Assembly: GCA_004794785.1 (NCBI GenBank)
Contig: SJOL01008988.1
Coordinates: forward strand, 1,438,622 to 1,502,621
DNA: 64,000 nt
Source of the DNA: Opisthorchis felineus
Taxonomy: Eukaryota > Platyhelminthes > Trematoda > Opisthorchiida > Opisthorchiidae
Reading direction: 5' to 3'
This document shows positions 47,560-59,067 of the stretch, in pieces. The translations under genes were made by a program, and so were the position numbers. The notes under the pieces were generated by a model, which was not told where the DNA came from, did no database searches, and worked only from the letters and a program-made list of their open reading frames with translations. Each line of letters opens with the position of its first letter. Position 1 is the first letter of the stretch.

Positions 47560-47589
47560 AGCCATTCAGTTGAGTTCGGTTTTTCAACC

Positions 47590-47720
47590 ATAAACTATGT
47601 TCCGAAATATAGTGGTTCCAGCCCGTACAATCACATTGTCCGACACTAAGGAGAATACAAGGAATTAGAGCCACTCATTGGAGGAAATAGCCCAGTTGGT
47701 TCATTTGAAGCTGTTATTCT
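47590..47720 (+). repeat. Repeat family E copy
   Basis: AGTGGTTCCAGC, ACAATCAC, CCGACACTAAGGAGAA, CAAGGAATTAGAGCCA and TTGGAGGAAATAGCCCAG line up with 56865-56960 (AGTGGTTCCAGC, ACAGCTTCGTTCACCGAAGA, CAAGGGAATGACAGCCA, TTGGAGGCCATGACCCAA). A third, shorter match lies at 50397-50450. Confidence 0.4.
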
Positions 47721-49807
47721 ATTTGGCAGGGACTGCATGAGCTACAAAGTGGAGGTGATAGCTCTGACGCAGGGTCGCCATTGGCTGCGCGACATACCCA
47801 TCAGGATCACTAACCATCGGTGCGTCTGGCCTCGGGGTTCCCAGCGCGGGAGACAGCAATTACCGACAAGACTGAATCGACTGTCAAAGGCTTTCATGCT
47901 CCGATACCAACTGATGGACTGACTGCTTCCAGGTCACCTCCATCCGAAACATAGGCCTGTCAAACAGGGCATGGGAGGCAAACGGTCCTCTGGCCTAACC
48001 AGAGTAACCTATAGAGTGTGACCAGTGACCTATCAAATGTCACATATCCCGAAGACCACCTAGTCATTGCTGCTGCACCCCTCAAGACAGCCTTTTTGAA
48101 GAGAGTCCAGTATTTCGAGGGCACGTGATGGCACTCCCCGTCAGCCATGATCTAACGCAACTGTACTCTCTGAAGAGACCAAAAGTCCCGCTTCTTGTGG
48201 CTTCCATTTTATGAGCCCTCGATAAGTTAGAGTGCTCAACTGTTAAACATATCGCTTGAGGCTGTTGTTCACTGATTTAACGGGTGACCTCGCATTCGTA
48301 CACAGAGAACACCCATTGCGTACCGAAAGGATGCGAGGCGCTATTGAGGCGGGTTTCGACTAAGTGTAAAAAATCACTGGATCTAACCACATGTCACGTC
48401 CTCTGTTACTCATTACTAGAAAGTACTGTTCTTCCATACTTCTCGATAGAGTCACGTAGTCTGTGGGTGAATTTAATCAAACTCACAAGACTGCTGTTTT
48501 CTGTGCATCCACACAGTGAACAGTCTGGGTCAGCTACATACGGGGTTTGCCATTTTGCTTCACACGCTTTGTCGGTTGTGTGCAGGACAGTCCGACAATC
48601 GAACCTCCGGCGCAGAAGCAATGACCCGCAGCTGGGGTCGACTTATCATGTTGGAATATCGCTCTTCCTACCAGCGCCGCACAGAAAAGAAAATCGACCG
48701 ACAGGTGTTGTGACAAAAGATCCCACATTGTGAATTTGGTGAACTTTTTATCGTGAACCGTCTCGCCATGAGGTATCATTTTCATTGAACCTATGCTTCG
48801 TGTACATTTCCGTCAGCCAAAGAGCCTTATCTATGTTCGTGTTTAAGATGTGGGGGACCTGGGGAATTCGCTGGTCACGCCTGAATATCAAATGCACATT
48901 GATTGACCTTTTCTCATACTCGATGTAATGCACTTGGTATCCAGTGAAGTATGGACTTCAGGAACTTCTAATTTCCATTGCTGCGCAGAGACCCTGGTTT
49001 TCTTGGTACCCTACCCATGTACACTGACGAGAAAAATGCTCGCCAAATTGTTATACCAAGCAACAACCGAATGATCTCATAACCCATTACAACGATCCCT
49101 TGTTACCGCCATCATATTTGCCCACCTCATTGTTTATACCACTCGGCTCAAGAAGTAGCAATTTTCTGTGTAACTGGTGAGTCGCAATGTTCAACAAATT
49201 ACAATAGCATCCAATTTACTTTACTGGATATTTTTATGACCGTTTCCCAGAGGATCCGACACTAGCTATGTTTCCGAGGTATTCACTGCAAAAAATAGTA
49301 CTCCCTAAGACAGGACCCGCTAACTAGATCCTGCTACGCTAGAGGGTGCACAGCAGCCCTCCATATCAGCCACGACTCTAAAAGAGTCACCTCCAAAGAA
49401 AAGCCGAGTGCTGCCTTCTCCAATAGAGCCCTCGGTGAGGGCATCTTACCGTCTAGTCACAAAACAATCGCTTTTGTAAACGTCCGGGATATTACGACTG
49501 AAGCACTGAAAAAATCCCCCAAACTACCCAATTGGCGCTTCTCCCTGCTAGAACAAAATGATGGGTGGTTGTTCTTATGACTTGACAATAGGGCGCATTT
49601 GAGCTGATTCTACACCGTTCGTCTAATTTACCAAACCAAGCCATGAAAATAACACACAGGATTAATAAACATCGTACAAACTCTCAAAATGTCTGAAATA
49701 TTGATACAAAGCAAACTGAATGTGGGAATAAAACAATCTCGGTTTTTTCCAAAAAAAATGCAGTTGCTGTGAAATTTCAGGGCATGGATCAGTGGGGGGG
49801 GGAAGGG
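47721..49807. other. No recognised gene
   Basis: Frames 47737-47922, 48284-48733 (both +) and several minus-strand ones overlap each other and show no family. Nothing else was recognised. Confidence 0.3.
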
Positions 49808-50099
49808 TTATTGAGACTGGAGTGGTGTAGAAGAGGAGGAACTCCAAGACGGGTCCTCGTCCAAAGCGGTTTCCAGTTTATTGTATATAGATGGATCGTC
49901 ACTGACAATCACCTCACTATCTTCGGCTGGATTGGAGTAAGGGCAAATGGTACGTGCAATAATGCAACTCATCCACATAGGTGGATTACCCGAGGATCCA
50001 CTTGTAAGGAACGAGGCCAGAGAGCCATGTACACACACACGATCGCCTTTGGTCATATTGCACACGGTAAGGAAGAGATTGTCATCAAACACGTGAACT
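49808..50099 (-). CDS. Terminal exon, probable mitochondrial single-stranded DNA-binding protein
   Basis: A very strong acceptor on the minus strand (long T tract, then AAAATTACAG, AG at 50101-50100) opens a phase-2 exon. It reads VHVFDDNLFLTVCNMTKGDR, then VCVHGSLASF, a Gly/Ser loop and MWMSCIIARTICPYSNP. It ends in an acidic Ser-rich tail (EDSEVIVSDDP, then PSWSSSSSTPLQSQ). The VF(x12)KGDRV-VHG-L pattern and the later strand with IIA match the C-terminal half of the OB fold in mtSSB, where the human protein has VKKGSRIYLEG. The N-terminal half should lie on the minus strand above 50100 but was not identified. The acidic tail resembles bacterial SSB tails more than animal mtSSB. Confidence 0.5.
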
Positions 50100-50948
50100 C
50101 TGTAATTTTCGAGAAAAAAAACAGACGGAATTAGTCATGAGTGTGGGTAGGACTGCAGCATCACCAATCAGTTAGTAATGCCATCGGGAAACTCGGAAAG
50201 GCTAGTCTTTATGTCTTTTTTTCGACTATACTTCCCGGTTCCTCATTCAAGACTGTTATTAAAAAGGTAAACTCACTAGCCCCTCGGAAGTCCCAACGTT
50301 TTTTTCCAGCAACGCTAACTGAACTTGTAGAGGACTCAACATCAATTTACCAGTTCTGAGTCATCATAAGCTGTAAGAATCGCATACTTGTCGTACAGTG
50401 GTTATAGCTGCCACAGTTTCGTTCACCGATGATTTGGGGAGGTAGTTATGCAGTGGGGAAGGGAGCTGATATAATTGATGCGTAAATACAGGGTTGTCAG
50501 TGGACTTTTAAGTGGGGAGATTGCGAAGGAGGCTATGCATTGAAGGAAATAGCTTGGATGCACGAGAGCCATTGAGAGCGCGACTGGGCCATGTCTGACA
50601 CTGTCTCTAACCATTGATGTGGCCCGTCTCGGGGTCCCCCCAATTCTGAGTACTAAGCTAACCGAAATATAAACTACAACAATGAATACTCACAGTCTAG
50701 TAATAAGCGGTCAAAGACCGTGCTAATACAAATAACATTATATAACATATCTAGTTTTTGTGATCTGATGATAATATGATATGATGATATGGTTCCCAAA
50801 AAATAGTTTGGCACGCAACCAGTAGCCGAGCCTACGTACAGCAGTTGACAATCGACCGAGTGATACCGAACTACGATCGATTTACGACGGAGTTCAAAAG
50901 TGAGTGATGATCACACTGCGCGAACTGATAAGGCGAGCATGTTGACGC
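50100..50948. other. Upstream of mtSSB exon; family E trace
   Basis: It contains a family E match at about 50397-50450 and, on the minus strand near 50280-50330, a possible short exon ending at the strong donor GTGAGT. Its reading frame was not resolved. Nothing else is recognised. Confidence 0.3.
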
Positions 50949-51000
50949 ATGTATGCGTGCAAGCGTGTGTGTATGTGTGTGTGCGTGCGTGCGTGCACGT
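50949..51000. repeat. GT/GCGT microsatellite
   Basis: An imperfect run of GT and GCGT units, including TGTGTGTGTGCGTGCGTGCG. Confidence 0.85.
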
Positions 51001-51187
51001 AAGGAACAAAACACAACACAGTAACCAAAAAGGGTTATGGAACAAATAAGCCAAGAGCAGAAAAGACTGACGTCAGACTTAAGCAGACTTTGTGCAACAG
51101 TGTTCGGAATCGACGTTTCTGTTAATGAAGATAAACTCGAAACGATCATTTTCGCATTTCATCGATAACTGGGATCAGCCCATTCAC

Positions 51188-51401
51188 ACTCACTCGCCCA
51201 CGTGTCTGTCTGTCCCAACAGGTGACTTGGCCCTGGTGTAACAGCGGATGCTACTGATGAGGCATGCGAGTAGTAGGTGGTTTTCTCGTAACTCCGCCTC
51301 CCGTCTAATGGAAGGTGGGATTTATTATGGAACTTGTGGAACTGCTTTGCGGCGTTAGTTTGCAATTGCGGGAGAGTCAATAAATATCCACGAAAGTTCA
51401 A
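51188..51401 (-). CDS. Putative exon, unknown
   Basis: A minus-strand frame (71 codons to a strong donor GTGAGT, GT at about 51187-51186) reads NFRGYLLTLPQLQTNAAKQF, then a His/Ser/Tyr-rich part. No family is recognised. It lies upstream of the mtSSB exon on the same strand, but lacks the expected OB-fold motifs. Confidence 0.25.
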
Positions 51402-52552
51402 GAAGACGCGTGAGGATGTTCCGTTTTTTAAAACAAGGTGCCTTTGAGAGGTTTTCTTTCCTGTCCCATAGTTTGGAACTGTTTAGTTGGTGTTTGCTAA
51501 TAAACGACCCCGCGGCGAGGGGTCTTCCCCTTTCACTGGTATTAGGTGCTGGTGGCGCACATGAACGAGATATTTCAAAGTGATCTGGAGTAGACGGTTA
51601 CCCACATAGAAAGGCACATTCGTTGTTACATTATTGCTAACAGCCTAACCGTAGCAGTGTTTAAACATGATCTGTTTGGGAGAATTCCCCTGTCATTTTA
51701 TAGGAGAAGAATGTAAACACTGCAGTGCGAAGCGAAACGTTCACAGAAACTCCCTTAACACATTTAAGAACTCTTGCAAATAATACCAACCCAAATACTG
51801 CTGGATCGCCTGTACTCCGACTGCACTATCTTTCGACACACCAAGATGTGGAGGATTGGCTATCATAACTAACCGATATGCGCTTGACCAGTAATTCTGG
51901 CCCAGCAGAAACAACTGCTGGAAAGTCTTTTTCTATAAAATTCGAGAACAGACAACTACCTCGACGGAGGTGACTTACTTTGTAACAAAGTAACATTAAC
52001 CAACTATGTTGAGCGATTCGACACAGGATTTTGAGGTGTGATTGGTGATTCTGTCTCAGTGTTGGTCGGAACTTTCAAACCAAGTTAAGTTAGGTCCGGC
52101 CGGGTCAAGTCAAGCCAAGCCAAGTCAAATCAAATAGAGGAAAGCTATATGCACCCTAAGGGTAATCTTCAGCAAACAAATTTACAGCGGTATCGCACGC
52201 AAGTGATAGAATACCTCAATATACATTTAAAAGAGTCGTTTGAAATATCCATCACTGAACCCTTTACAAAAGTAGGCGAGGCACGAAGTTAGTACGTAGG
52301 ACAATGGGACTAACTAGAAAATGAGCTGAGAAGTGGACATCTTCAAAAGTGGGCGTTCTGGCGGTTAAACGTTTGTACTTGGAGCGAGTGACTGGTAAAG
52401 ACGAGGAAAACGGTTGGAAAGAACTCCCCAGGGTGGAGTCGGAACAAATACCAACATATTTCCGTACCGCAAAGTCAGCTATGATAATCTTTCAAATTCC
52501 ACCGCAACCAGGAATGTGTTTTGGTGGTCTGACAATAAGGCCATATTCGTTC
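51402..52552. other. Unassigned; CAAGT-rich patch
   Basis: A degenerate pentamer patch (CAAGT/CCAAG) lies at about 52083-52136. The plus-strand frame 52349-52615 is unassigned and partly overlaps LINE sequence on the other strand. Confidence 0.35.
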
Positions 52553-52860
52553 TCAAGGGACTATAGGAAGGCAGGGGAACAATACATCTACGGGAACATA
52601 ATCGTCAAAACCTAAAAATAAGATCAAGCAGAATAGCCTCATAGCATGAAGAGCTAGATGGCAAACTCTACAAAAAAACGCTTGTTGGATATGGGGACAC
52701 CAACTAAGGTCAGTTGATAGGGTCACATCCAGTTTTGGGTAGACGGGTACTTGAAAGGGTGAAGGATTGATGGTTACTGCATCCCTGGCTAAGATAGCTT
52801 CAGAAGAGCAAAGATACAAGCGACTAACTAAACTCTGTCTTCTTTTTCTTGGGTACCAGC
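52553..52860 (-). mobile_element. Non-LTR reverse transcriptase fragment (CR1/jockey-like)
   Basis: The minus strand reads EAILARDAVTINPSPFQVPV, then KLDVTLSTDLSWCPHIQQAF and CHLALHAMRL. In CR1 and jockey-type elements the corresponding part is (Y)LGVTLSSDLSWS-H followed by a helix ending in RL. The usual YLG is here LD, and later frames are broken. It is a short, inactive relic; the long minus-strand frame reaching 53098 runs on into unrelated repeat D sequence. Confidence 0.6.
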
Positions 52861-53039
52861 GTGGTTTTGGGAACGCACCAAGAGACAGGAATATTTCCAA
52901 TGGAATGGCAACGATTACTAAAAATAATCCCTGAACGTCCATCGTCCGTAGCTTACAGAGAACGACAGATTCACCAAATCGCTTCAGGAAGGCCACCGAG
53001 TCAACGGGCCAGAAAAACCAGACCTCGATTGAACATTCA

Positions 53040-53270
53040 AGTAGCCAATCAGCGACGGTTGACGGTGCTCGAGTGCTCAGGAGTGACCGATCGATCACTC
53101 AATATCGACCGGACAGCCTCGAGTGAAGGTCAAACGCGAGCCTTAAATACCGCAAAGCTGCTTTTAATTTTGCACTCGCTTGTCCACAATAAAGCTGGTT
53201 TGTTCCTGTTGGGCGAGTTTTTTCCGTCACCAAGGTTCTGGAGCAAGGGTTGGCAGTGTTACAACGAAAA
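53040..53270 (+). repeat. Repeat family D copy, LTR-like
   Basis: It shares with 5.32-5.51 kb the order CGACC-GG-CAGCCT, AAGGTCAAAC, CCTTAAAT and, farther on, CACAATAAAG, GTTCCTGTTGGGCGAG, TTTTTTCC and CTGGAGCAAGG. A TTAAATA box and an AATAAA about 45 bp later sit as in the U3/R of an LTR. No terminal repeat partner or coding region was found, so the LTR label is inference. Confidence 0.45.
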
Positions 53271-53387
53271 CAAAACAAATATTGTCGAATCAAGTTGGCG
53301 TTAGCAGTGAACTCATCTTAGTCTCTCGTTCATGATATTCTTTAACTGAATGCGCTAAACAAAAACCATCTGGTGTTTCAATTGGCA

Positions 53388-53850
53388 CGATACTCGGAAT
53401 ATCTTGACATAACACACCACTTATAGGATCGCTGAAAACTGCCTGACAGTTCACTGCCGATCCGCCCTTCTTGGAGCATATTAGATAAGCTCCATCATAA
53501 GTCTCCATCAAGCTTCTTCTCTACCTGGAGAGCAAATTGTATACAATTAGCGGAATGCATTCATTTGTTAAATCAGGTTGGTTAGTATACTACTTATAAA
53601 GTGTCATGCCAACGGTGTTATGCCAAATGAAAAATCGAGCGGCCCTAGTGCAGCGCATTCAATTGGGGAACAACATAAACGAGGGATTCCGGTGAGCCTC
53701 CAGTCAACATCAGTGTAAGTTGCAAATGAATATATTTCACCAACTGCGTAGAATTTAGTGTTCAAGTAGAACATAAAGTTGAACGAAATCGGAGTGCCTG
53801 ATGAGCACCGAAAAGGGCCGAAACAGTACTCTTTTGACGGCAAGTGACTA
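53388..53850. repeat. Family C head-to-head pair
   Basis: The left piece (53388-53500) is minus-strand and the right piece (53608-53850) plus-strand, with about 100 bp between. In the right piece the unit runs in normal register through GCGGCCCTAGTGCAGCGCATTC, TTGCAAATGAATATATTTC and AGTAGAACATAAAGTTGA. The ribozyme follows: core CTGATGA intact at about 53798 and GAAAC intact, but the cleavage-site segment is lost. The left piece has a ruined core. Confidence 0.75.
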
Positions 53851-54689
53851 GGACCATAACTTCTGTCTGACTTCACTTATCTCATGTTTCAATACACTTG
53901 TTTGGATGCTATACTATCCGCGACAATATACTCACTGGTGGCAATGGGTAGGGCCGGTAGGCCTGTAAATTCCCGACTAGCCTCGTTGAGATAAAGGCTA
54001 GAAAGAACACAATTTCGTCCTTCGCCGCGTAATACAATACAACTGAACATTTGAGCCCCACAGTGCGTGAAAAGGGTCATTTGGTGGCCCGCATCGATTA
54101 GGAAACGTATCCTAGGCGCACAAGCACACATATGGCCACCTAGTGCTAGCTGTTATTTAGCTTGTTCTATACGGCGATGGTCACAGGATGTCACTTCTCG
54201 CACCGTCGCAGACCTAGTTATTTGATAACATCAGAAAGCTAAGACGGATCCAGTACGCTTACTTTGCCCGTCAACGTTTCACCGACGGATAATTGTGTTG
54301 GATCGTGGCCGACCAGCACAAACACAGCCACAGACGTTGAAGATTTGGCTAGTTCGGTCTCCAGGTCCAACAGCTCCGCCAATACCCTTGCATTTTACGC
54401 ATTTCCGTTTTCTGACTGAAAATTGGCGATCGCCAAACTGACGAGCTCCAGTGCGTATCGTTTTTTCAATACCCTTCTGTTCTGTGTTTCCGCTTCTCAC
54501 TTCAACACATGACATCGACGGCCCTCAGACGTTCAAGGAAATTCTACGGACATCTAACACTTTGCTCGCCAGTGTTCTATTTCTTTGTGTTCGGCTGACC
54601 ATATGGAAGCAGCTTAAGAATCCTTCTCCTGCCCATTCCACAAACATGTCCCAGTGACCGTGAACGGCCTAATGTGACCGCGACCACAG
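53851..54689. other. Unassigned; minus-strand exon-like frame
   Basis: The minus-strand frame 54279-54515 contains KRKCVKCKGIGGAVGPGDRT and VCGCVCAGRPRSNTIIRR, a Cys-rich, Gly-rich stretch with exon-like composition. I cannot assign it to a family. It might belong with the 55165-55379 exon on the same strand. Confidence 0.3.
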
Positions 54690-54985
54690 CGTGCTAATCG
54701 GAGGGCGTCCAACACACGTTCAGTCTAGTGAACATCAAGTATCCGCACCAGCCAATGCATGTGAATGCTGGTCAAGTATCGGAGGTTTTACCGCTACATG
54801 GTCATTGTTTCAATGCCATAGAGGCGGATCGGTAGACCCGACGCCCCGTATACGTGAAGCTTGGTCTCCAGTCGCAGCCTCCGGTTCCAGAGTTTGTCAA
54901 AAGCCACGCTATTCTTGGCAAAGCGGGATCTGAGCTCACTGCCGACAGTCAAGCCAGCAGACAATTTACTTCCGAGGTAGCAGAA
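54690..54985 (-). mobile_element. RTE-type reverse transcriptase fragment
   Basis: The minus strand reads FAKNSVAFDKLWNRRLRLET, KLHVYGASGLPIRLYGIETM and then, after a stop, LRYLTSIHMHWLVRILDVH. This matches the thumb/connection area of RTE elements, where K-x-VY, LLYG-ET and H-x-CLR-IL occur in this order. It is broken by stops and inactive. Confidence 0.6.
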
Positions 54986-55164
54986 GTATGCGCATTAGTC
55001 CATCAACTCAGTTCCGGTCTTAATCCGCGGAGGAGTGCTGAACCTCACCTGGCGTGTTAGTCCCGAGGATGCCTGGCCATGGCAGATGACCTCTACCAAC
55101 GCATGTACTAAGGTCTCGCAGCAAGAGAATCTTACCAGTTTACATAACTGTTCGGAGAAGAGTA

Positions 55165-55379
55165 TCAATTGCGACGTAAAACTTGTCTTTGTGGTTTTCG
55201 ATTGAGTACAGCGTTGGAGCGAATGCACTGATCACAACCAATTAGACTCGAACTGCCAATATCAGGAACAATGAAGCGAGACGTCGGCTGATTTAAATGA
55301 ATTCTGAGTACAGCAATTTCATGGTACTGTCGGAAAAGGTAAAACCGACATGACATCTTCGCTTCGTCTTCTAAGGTAA
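55165..55379 (-). CDS. Putative terminal exon of unknown function
   Basis: After the acceptor CTACTGGATCAG (minus strand) the frame reads TLEDEAKMSCRFYLFRQYHE, then IAVLRIHLNQPTSRFIVPDI and a GCDQCIRSN motif. It ends 13 codons later in a basic tail. The hydrophobic/polar alternation and Cys pattern would suit an extracellular domain, but I cannot name it. Confidence 0.35.
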
Positions 55380-56859
55380 CTGATCCAGTAGGAAATGTAT
55401 ACCGAATTAGCTTCGCGAAGACTTCTTTGGTCAATTAAGCGTGTTTCGCGCAGATCCGCGACATTGACCCCGTATCTTCCGGTTCAGTTATGGCTACAGG
55501 TTAGGGGTAGCCTGGAGAAACGCGATACCTTACAACTTACTTGTAACAGACGCCCGGTGTGGAGGAGAGGATGTAGGTGTCTGGCCACAAAACATGGTTT
55601 AGATTGGCCACATATAACCATGGGGTTTTCACTAGTTATATTAATATTCGGATTTTTTCGGTCGCAGTTGGTGAATCAGCTTCACACAGCATCAGCCACA
55701 GGGCGGCGTTGGAACAAACCTTAGAACCATATCGTTCTCCGGCAAAAGCACAGTGATGCACGCCCATTGCACAGTAGACATGACTGTTTCAACTGAGGGT
55801 CATGTATCGGCCTCTGTTGATATTTATGCGCCAGCAGATGGACCACTGCCTCAGTATCTACCTGAACAATCCGGTATGCATTGCACCGCAGGCAGCCTAC
55901 ACATATGGAAGCTCTGTTTAAGAAGTGTCACTATAACAGAACTAAGAACAAATAGGAAAGGAAAAACTGCCCCATCACTTGCTGGAATCCGCAGTAAAGT
56001 AGTAAATCGTGCTAAAACCCGCCAGTTGATCTTTTTCAATGTTTAACTATTTTTACGTCTGGTCTTCCTTTCGCCTGCGGCACGAACGTCTCTGATGAGG
56101 GTCCTTACTGTAACAGTCCCCTTTCAGTCTCCATTCTGATGGCATTCCGCTGCTAAGTCATTGAAGTACGCCTAATTTTGGCGTTTTCCGGATTTGTTTT
56201 CTTCTATCTTGATAACCCTGCAAAGCTCGTAGCAACGACGCATTCTTCGTTAATGCATGTGTAACTAGTGAAATCTCACTGACGAGCTGACTGGTGCAGT
56301 GATAGATACCGAGAGATGTGTGCAGCAACCCTGCAATGGTGGAAAAAATAGACCGTGTTGGCATGTGGTGTTTTTGGGCGTCCTTGCTGAAACAAATCAG
56401 AACATCCAAGAACCCACAAGTGTAAAGTTGAACTTGATGAAGGTCTGTCAGGAGCCAGAAAAATGCGTCCAAAATCCCCACAAACGGAAAATCCTTGCCT
56501 GATTGCTTTCGCACAACGGTTAGCAATCTACCGAGAGAGACTTTCTCGTACACTCTTGAAAACGAGTTCAGACGCCCTATCTCACGCTCTCAAGTAGTGT
56601 TTGCATTCAAGATTAGGAACCGTTATCCTAGACCAGCGAAAGCTACAGGAGCACACATAAAAGAATAAAATACAGCTCACCAGGACACGGCCAACTGAAT
56701 GAAATGCGGCACGCCAAACATGCAGTTAGACCCACATACTGGGAAGCGAGTCAATAGAATTACCGCACAGCCAAAATATGACCGTAATACTCAGCGAAGA
56801 TGAAGTTTTAGTATGGACGATCTAGTCAGTCGGTCAGTTAGTTTTTCAGCTCATAAACC
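55380..56859. other. No recognised gene
   Basis: Minus-strand frame 56158-56553 (131 codons) and plus-strand frame 56299-56502 overlap on opposite strands and both have fair composition. The plus one has an EGF-like CVQQPCNGG word. Neither has enough support to call. Confidence 0.3.
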
Positions 56860-56985
56860 GAAGTGAAGTGGTTCCAGCTGCTACAGCTTCGTTCACCGAA
56901 GACAAAGAGAACAAGGGAATGACAGCCAAGCGTTGGAGGCCATGACCCAATCTGTTCATTGACTCCGAATCGATAAGTTCACCCA
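56860..56985 (+). repeat. Repeat family E copy
   Basis: It aligns with 47590-47720 and, for the first 50 bp, with 50397-50450 (the TTCGTTCACCGA word is shared). Nature unknown. Confidence 0.4.
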
Positions 56986-58870
56986 GTATGACAGGAAGCG
57001 AAAGCTACGCAGCGAAGCTGATAGTTTTTATGTAAGAGCGCAACTGGTTGCGCTCCATATCTGATATGGTAACCAAACAATTGTTTGTCTGGCTCCAGAG
57101 ACCCCATTAAGGGATCAAAGCGATTGAGTGACTGGTTGGACAATCCATCCGAACAACAAACAGCACAACGGAATCCTGAAAACTGAGAAGCCAACGGGGA
57201 ACTGTAATCGATTCCTCCGAGCATGCAGTACAACAGGAACGAGATAGTTGACCTATGGAAAAACCATGGCGGAATGAAGTCACGAGAGTGGACACTCAGC
57301 ATCCGAGAACCGTCACCGAAGTTCTACTGGAAGAGAATGCGAAACCCATCCTTGATGTTCACACACGAAGATAGATAAGGCTACAAATCCATTCCGGCAA
57401 ATGCACTAATTTTAGCAAACGAAGATACAAAAAAAGCCACAGGATTTCTGGAAGCATGATACTTAGTGGCGGATTTAATCTGATCGGAATGCCAAACTGG
57501 ACTTAATCCGCAAACGCGGCATACAAAGGATAGGGAGTGGGATTAAACTATTCAAATAAAGTCAACTGTCCGCCAACGAGTAAGGTTGGAAAACTTCGTA
57601 AGCGACTTTCAAGATCACGGCATGGAATCCGGAGAGTTCAGGGCCAGAGTTCACTCAGCTACTAACGGATAGGTCGGAGAAGATATGTGAATGTTGATCA
57701 ATAAGAGCATTGGCTAATGAGCAACAAACAGCACCGCCTATCCGAACAACCGATCATAATCGTACGTTGGCGTACAAATATGTGCACCACTACTCAGAAC
57801 GCCCACTGACGTAACGCACCGTTCTGTTATGCTGAAGAGTCAACCAAATTTATGAATATTGTTTTCCAAACTCGTGTTCTCCATGTTAGTTGCTCTGCCG
57901 ATTGATAATTGGCCAAAACGATAGTGACTTAACATGATTCTCATGTTATCGCGGAAAACAATAAGTCGATAGAATAGTGCCTGGAAGTGTGCCATAAAGC
58001 TGTCCAGACAACTTGGTGAAAAAACGAATGCCTAGGATGCCCAACCTACTGTTCTCGTGAATTCTTCTTCGAGTGGCTGAAATAAGTTCAATAAAGAAGT
58101 GTGTAGCATAGACGTTCGGCACCAAACTCCATTGGTCTGCTCGCTACAAAACTGGACAAGATCCCCAATCCGCCCCTCAAAAAAAGACACTTACCTATGA
58201 CTGGAATACTTTGCAGCGTATCCGTTCTGCACCTTGTATGATTCCCGTGTGCCCAAATAAATGACGGCGTACCGCTTATCTACTTTTTCGTGCACCACGA
58301 CTGTAGTCACAGTGCCCAACAATACGACCTGATACAAGGAAGAATAAATTAGAAGTGAATGTTCAGTTTCCGTCAGATTGGTTCCAGTTTTTTTAGGACT
58401 TATGAAGCCATGCCAACAAGATAGAAAGGCTTGTGAAGTCCCCTTAGAATGAGTAAGCTCAAAACTGAGACTGTAAAGTTTTCATCCAAAATGAATGGAT
58501 GTGAACGGTATCTCTCTGCGACCGGGACAATGAGACTATCACAGTTCTACACGTTCTATTATGCGCACACATTATGCATTTCCACCGTCCGCGTGTTACT
58601 AGTGATGCCGTCAGATATTTGGTACAAACCTACACTGGTATCCTATTACGTTTTAGACAAAAAAACAATGGCTCGAACAAGCATGGTTTGCAACAAAACT
58701 GGTTTGATGGCTCCATCTACCATAGTAGGTGCAGTCGACTTTTTCTGGGGAGACCACTCCTCAGAAAATACTACTTCCGGCTGGTCTATTGAAGGTTTTT
58801 ATAGCACTTAAGGCCCTCTTGTACCAGACTGCTTTTGGCCGGGTTCAAGGCGGTACTTCTGAGGAAATCT
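56986..58870. other. No recognised gene
   Basis: Frames 56979-57302 (-) and 58449-58811 (+) have no domain. The second overlaps another open frame on the same strand (58574-58792), so a degenerate element is possible. Confidence 0.3.
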
Positions 58871-59067
58871 AACAATAATAATAATAATAAACCAGCCGTA
58901 ACACCATTTCGGTGTCTAGCTGCCGTGCCACCCGAAGGAAGCAGGATGGCTGAGATACTGTCAAGTTACCTAAGCACAGGCAGGAGAAGTCAAGATGCTG
59001 AGGTTAGGTTTGAACGACGGACTTTCAGATCAGTAAGTCCGCGCCTTAACCATTGAGCTATCTCGAG
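58871..59067 (-). repeat. tRNA-derived SINE, family A, with AAT-repeat tail
   Basis: The minus strand begins with a tRNA-like head (GATAGCTCAATGGTTAAGGCG), the B-box-like CGTTCAAACC, then the family A body and CGGTGTTACGGCTGG-like end. It then runs straight into a (TTA)n run at 58890-58871. This gives both ends of the SINE and shows that its 3' tail is a trinucleotide repeat rather than poly(A). Confidence 0.85.

Noticed and set aside
51252..51285. CTGATGAG word near 51255.
   Set aside because: No stem II hairpin and no GAAA within range.
52553..53098. 181-codon minus-strand open frame as one protein.
   Set aside because: Only the downstream half resembles an RT relic; the rest runs through repeat D. 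Treated as a LINE fragment, not a gene.
56091..56130. CTGATGAG word near 56092.
   Set aside because: A weak hairpin follows but there is no GAAA and no stem I.
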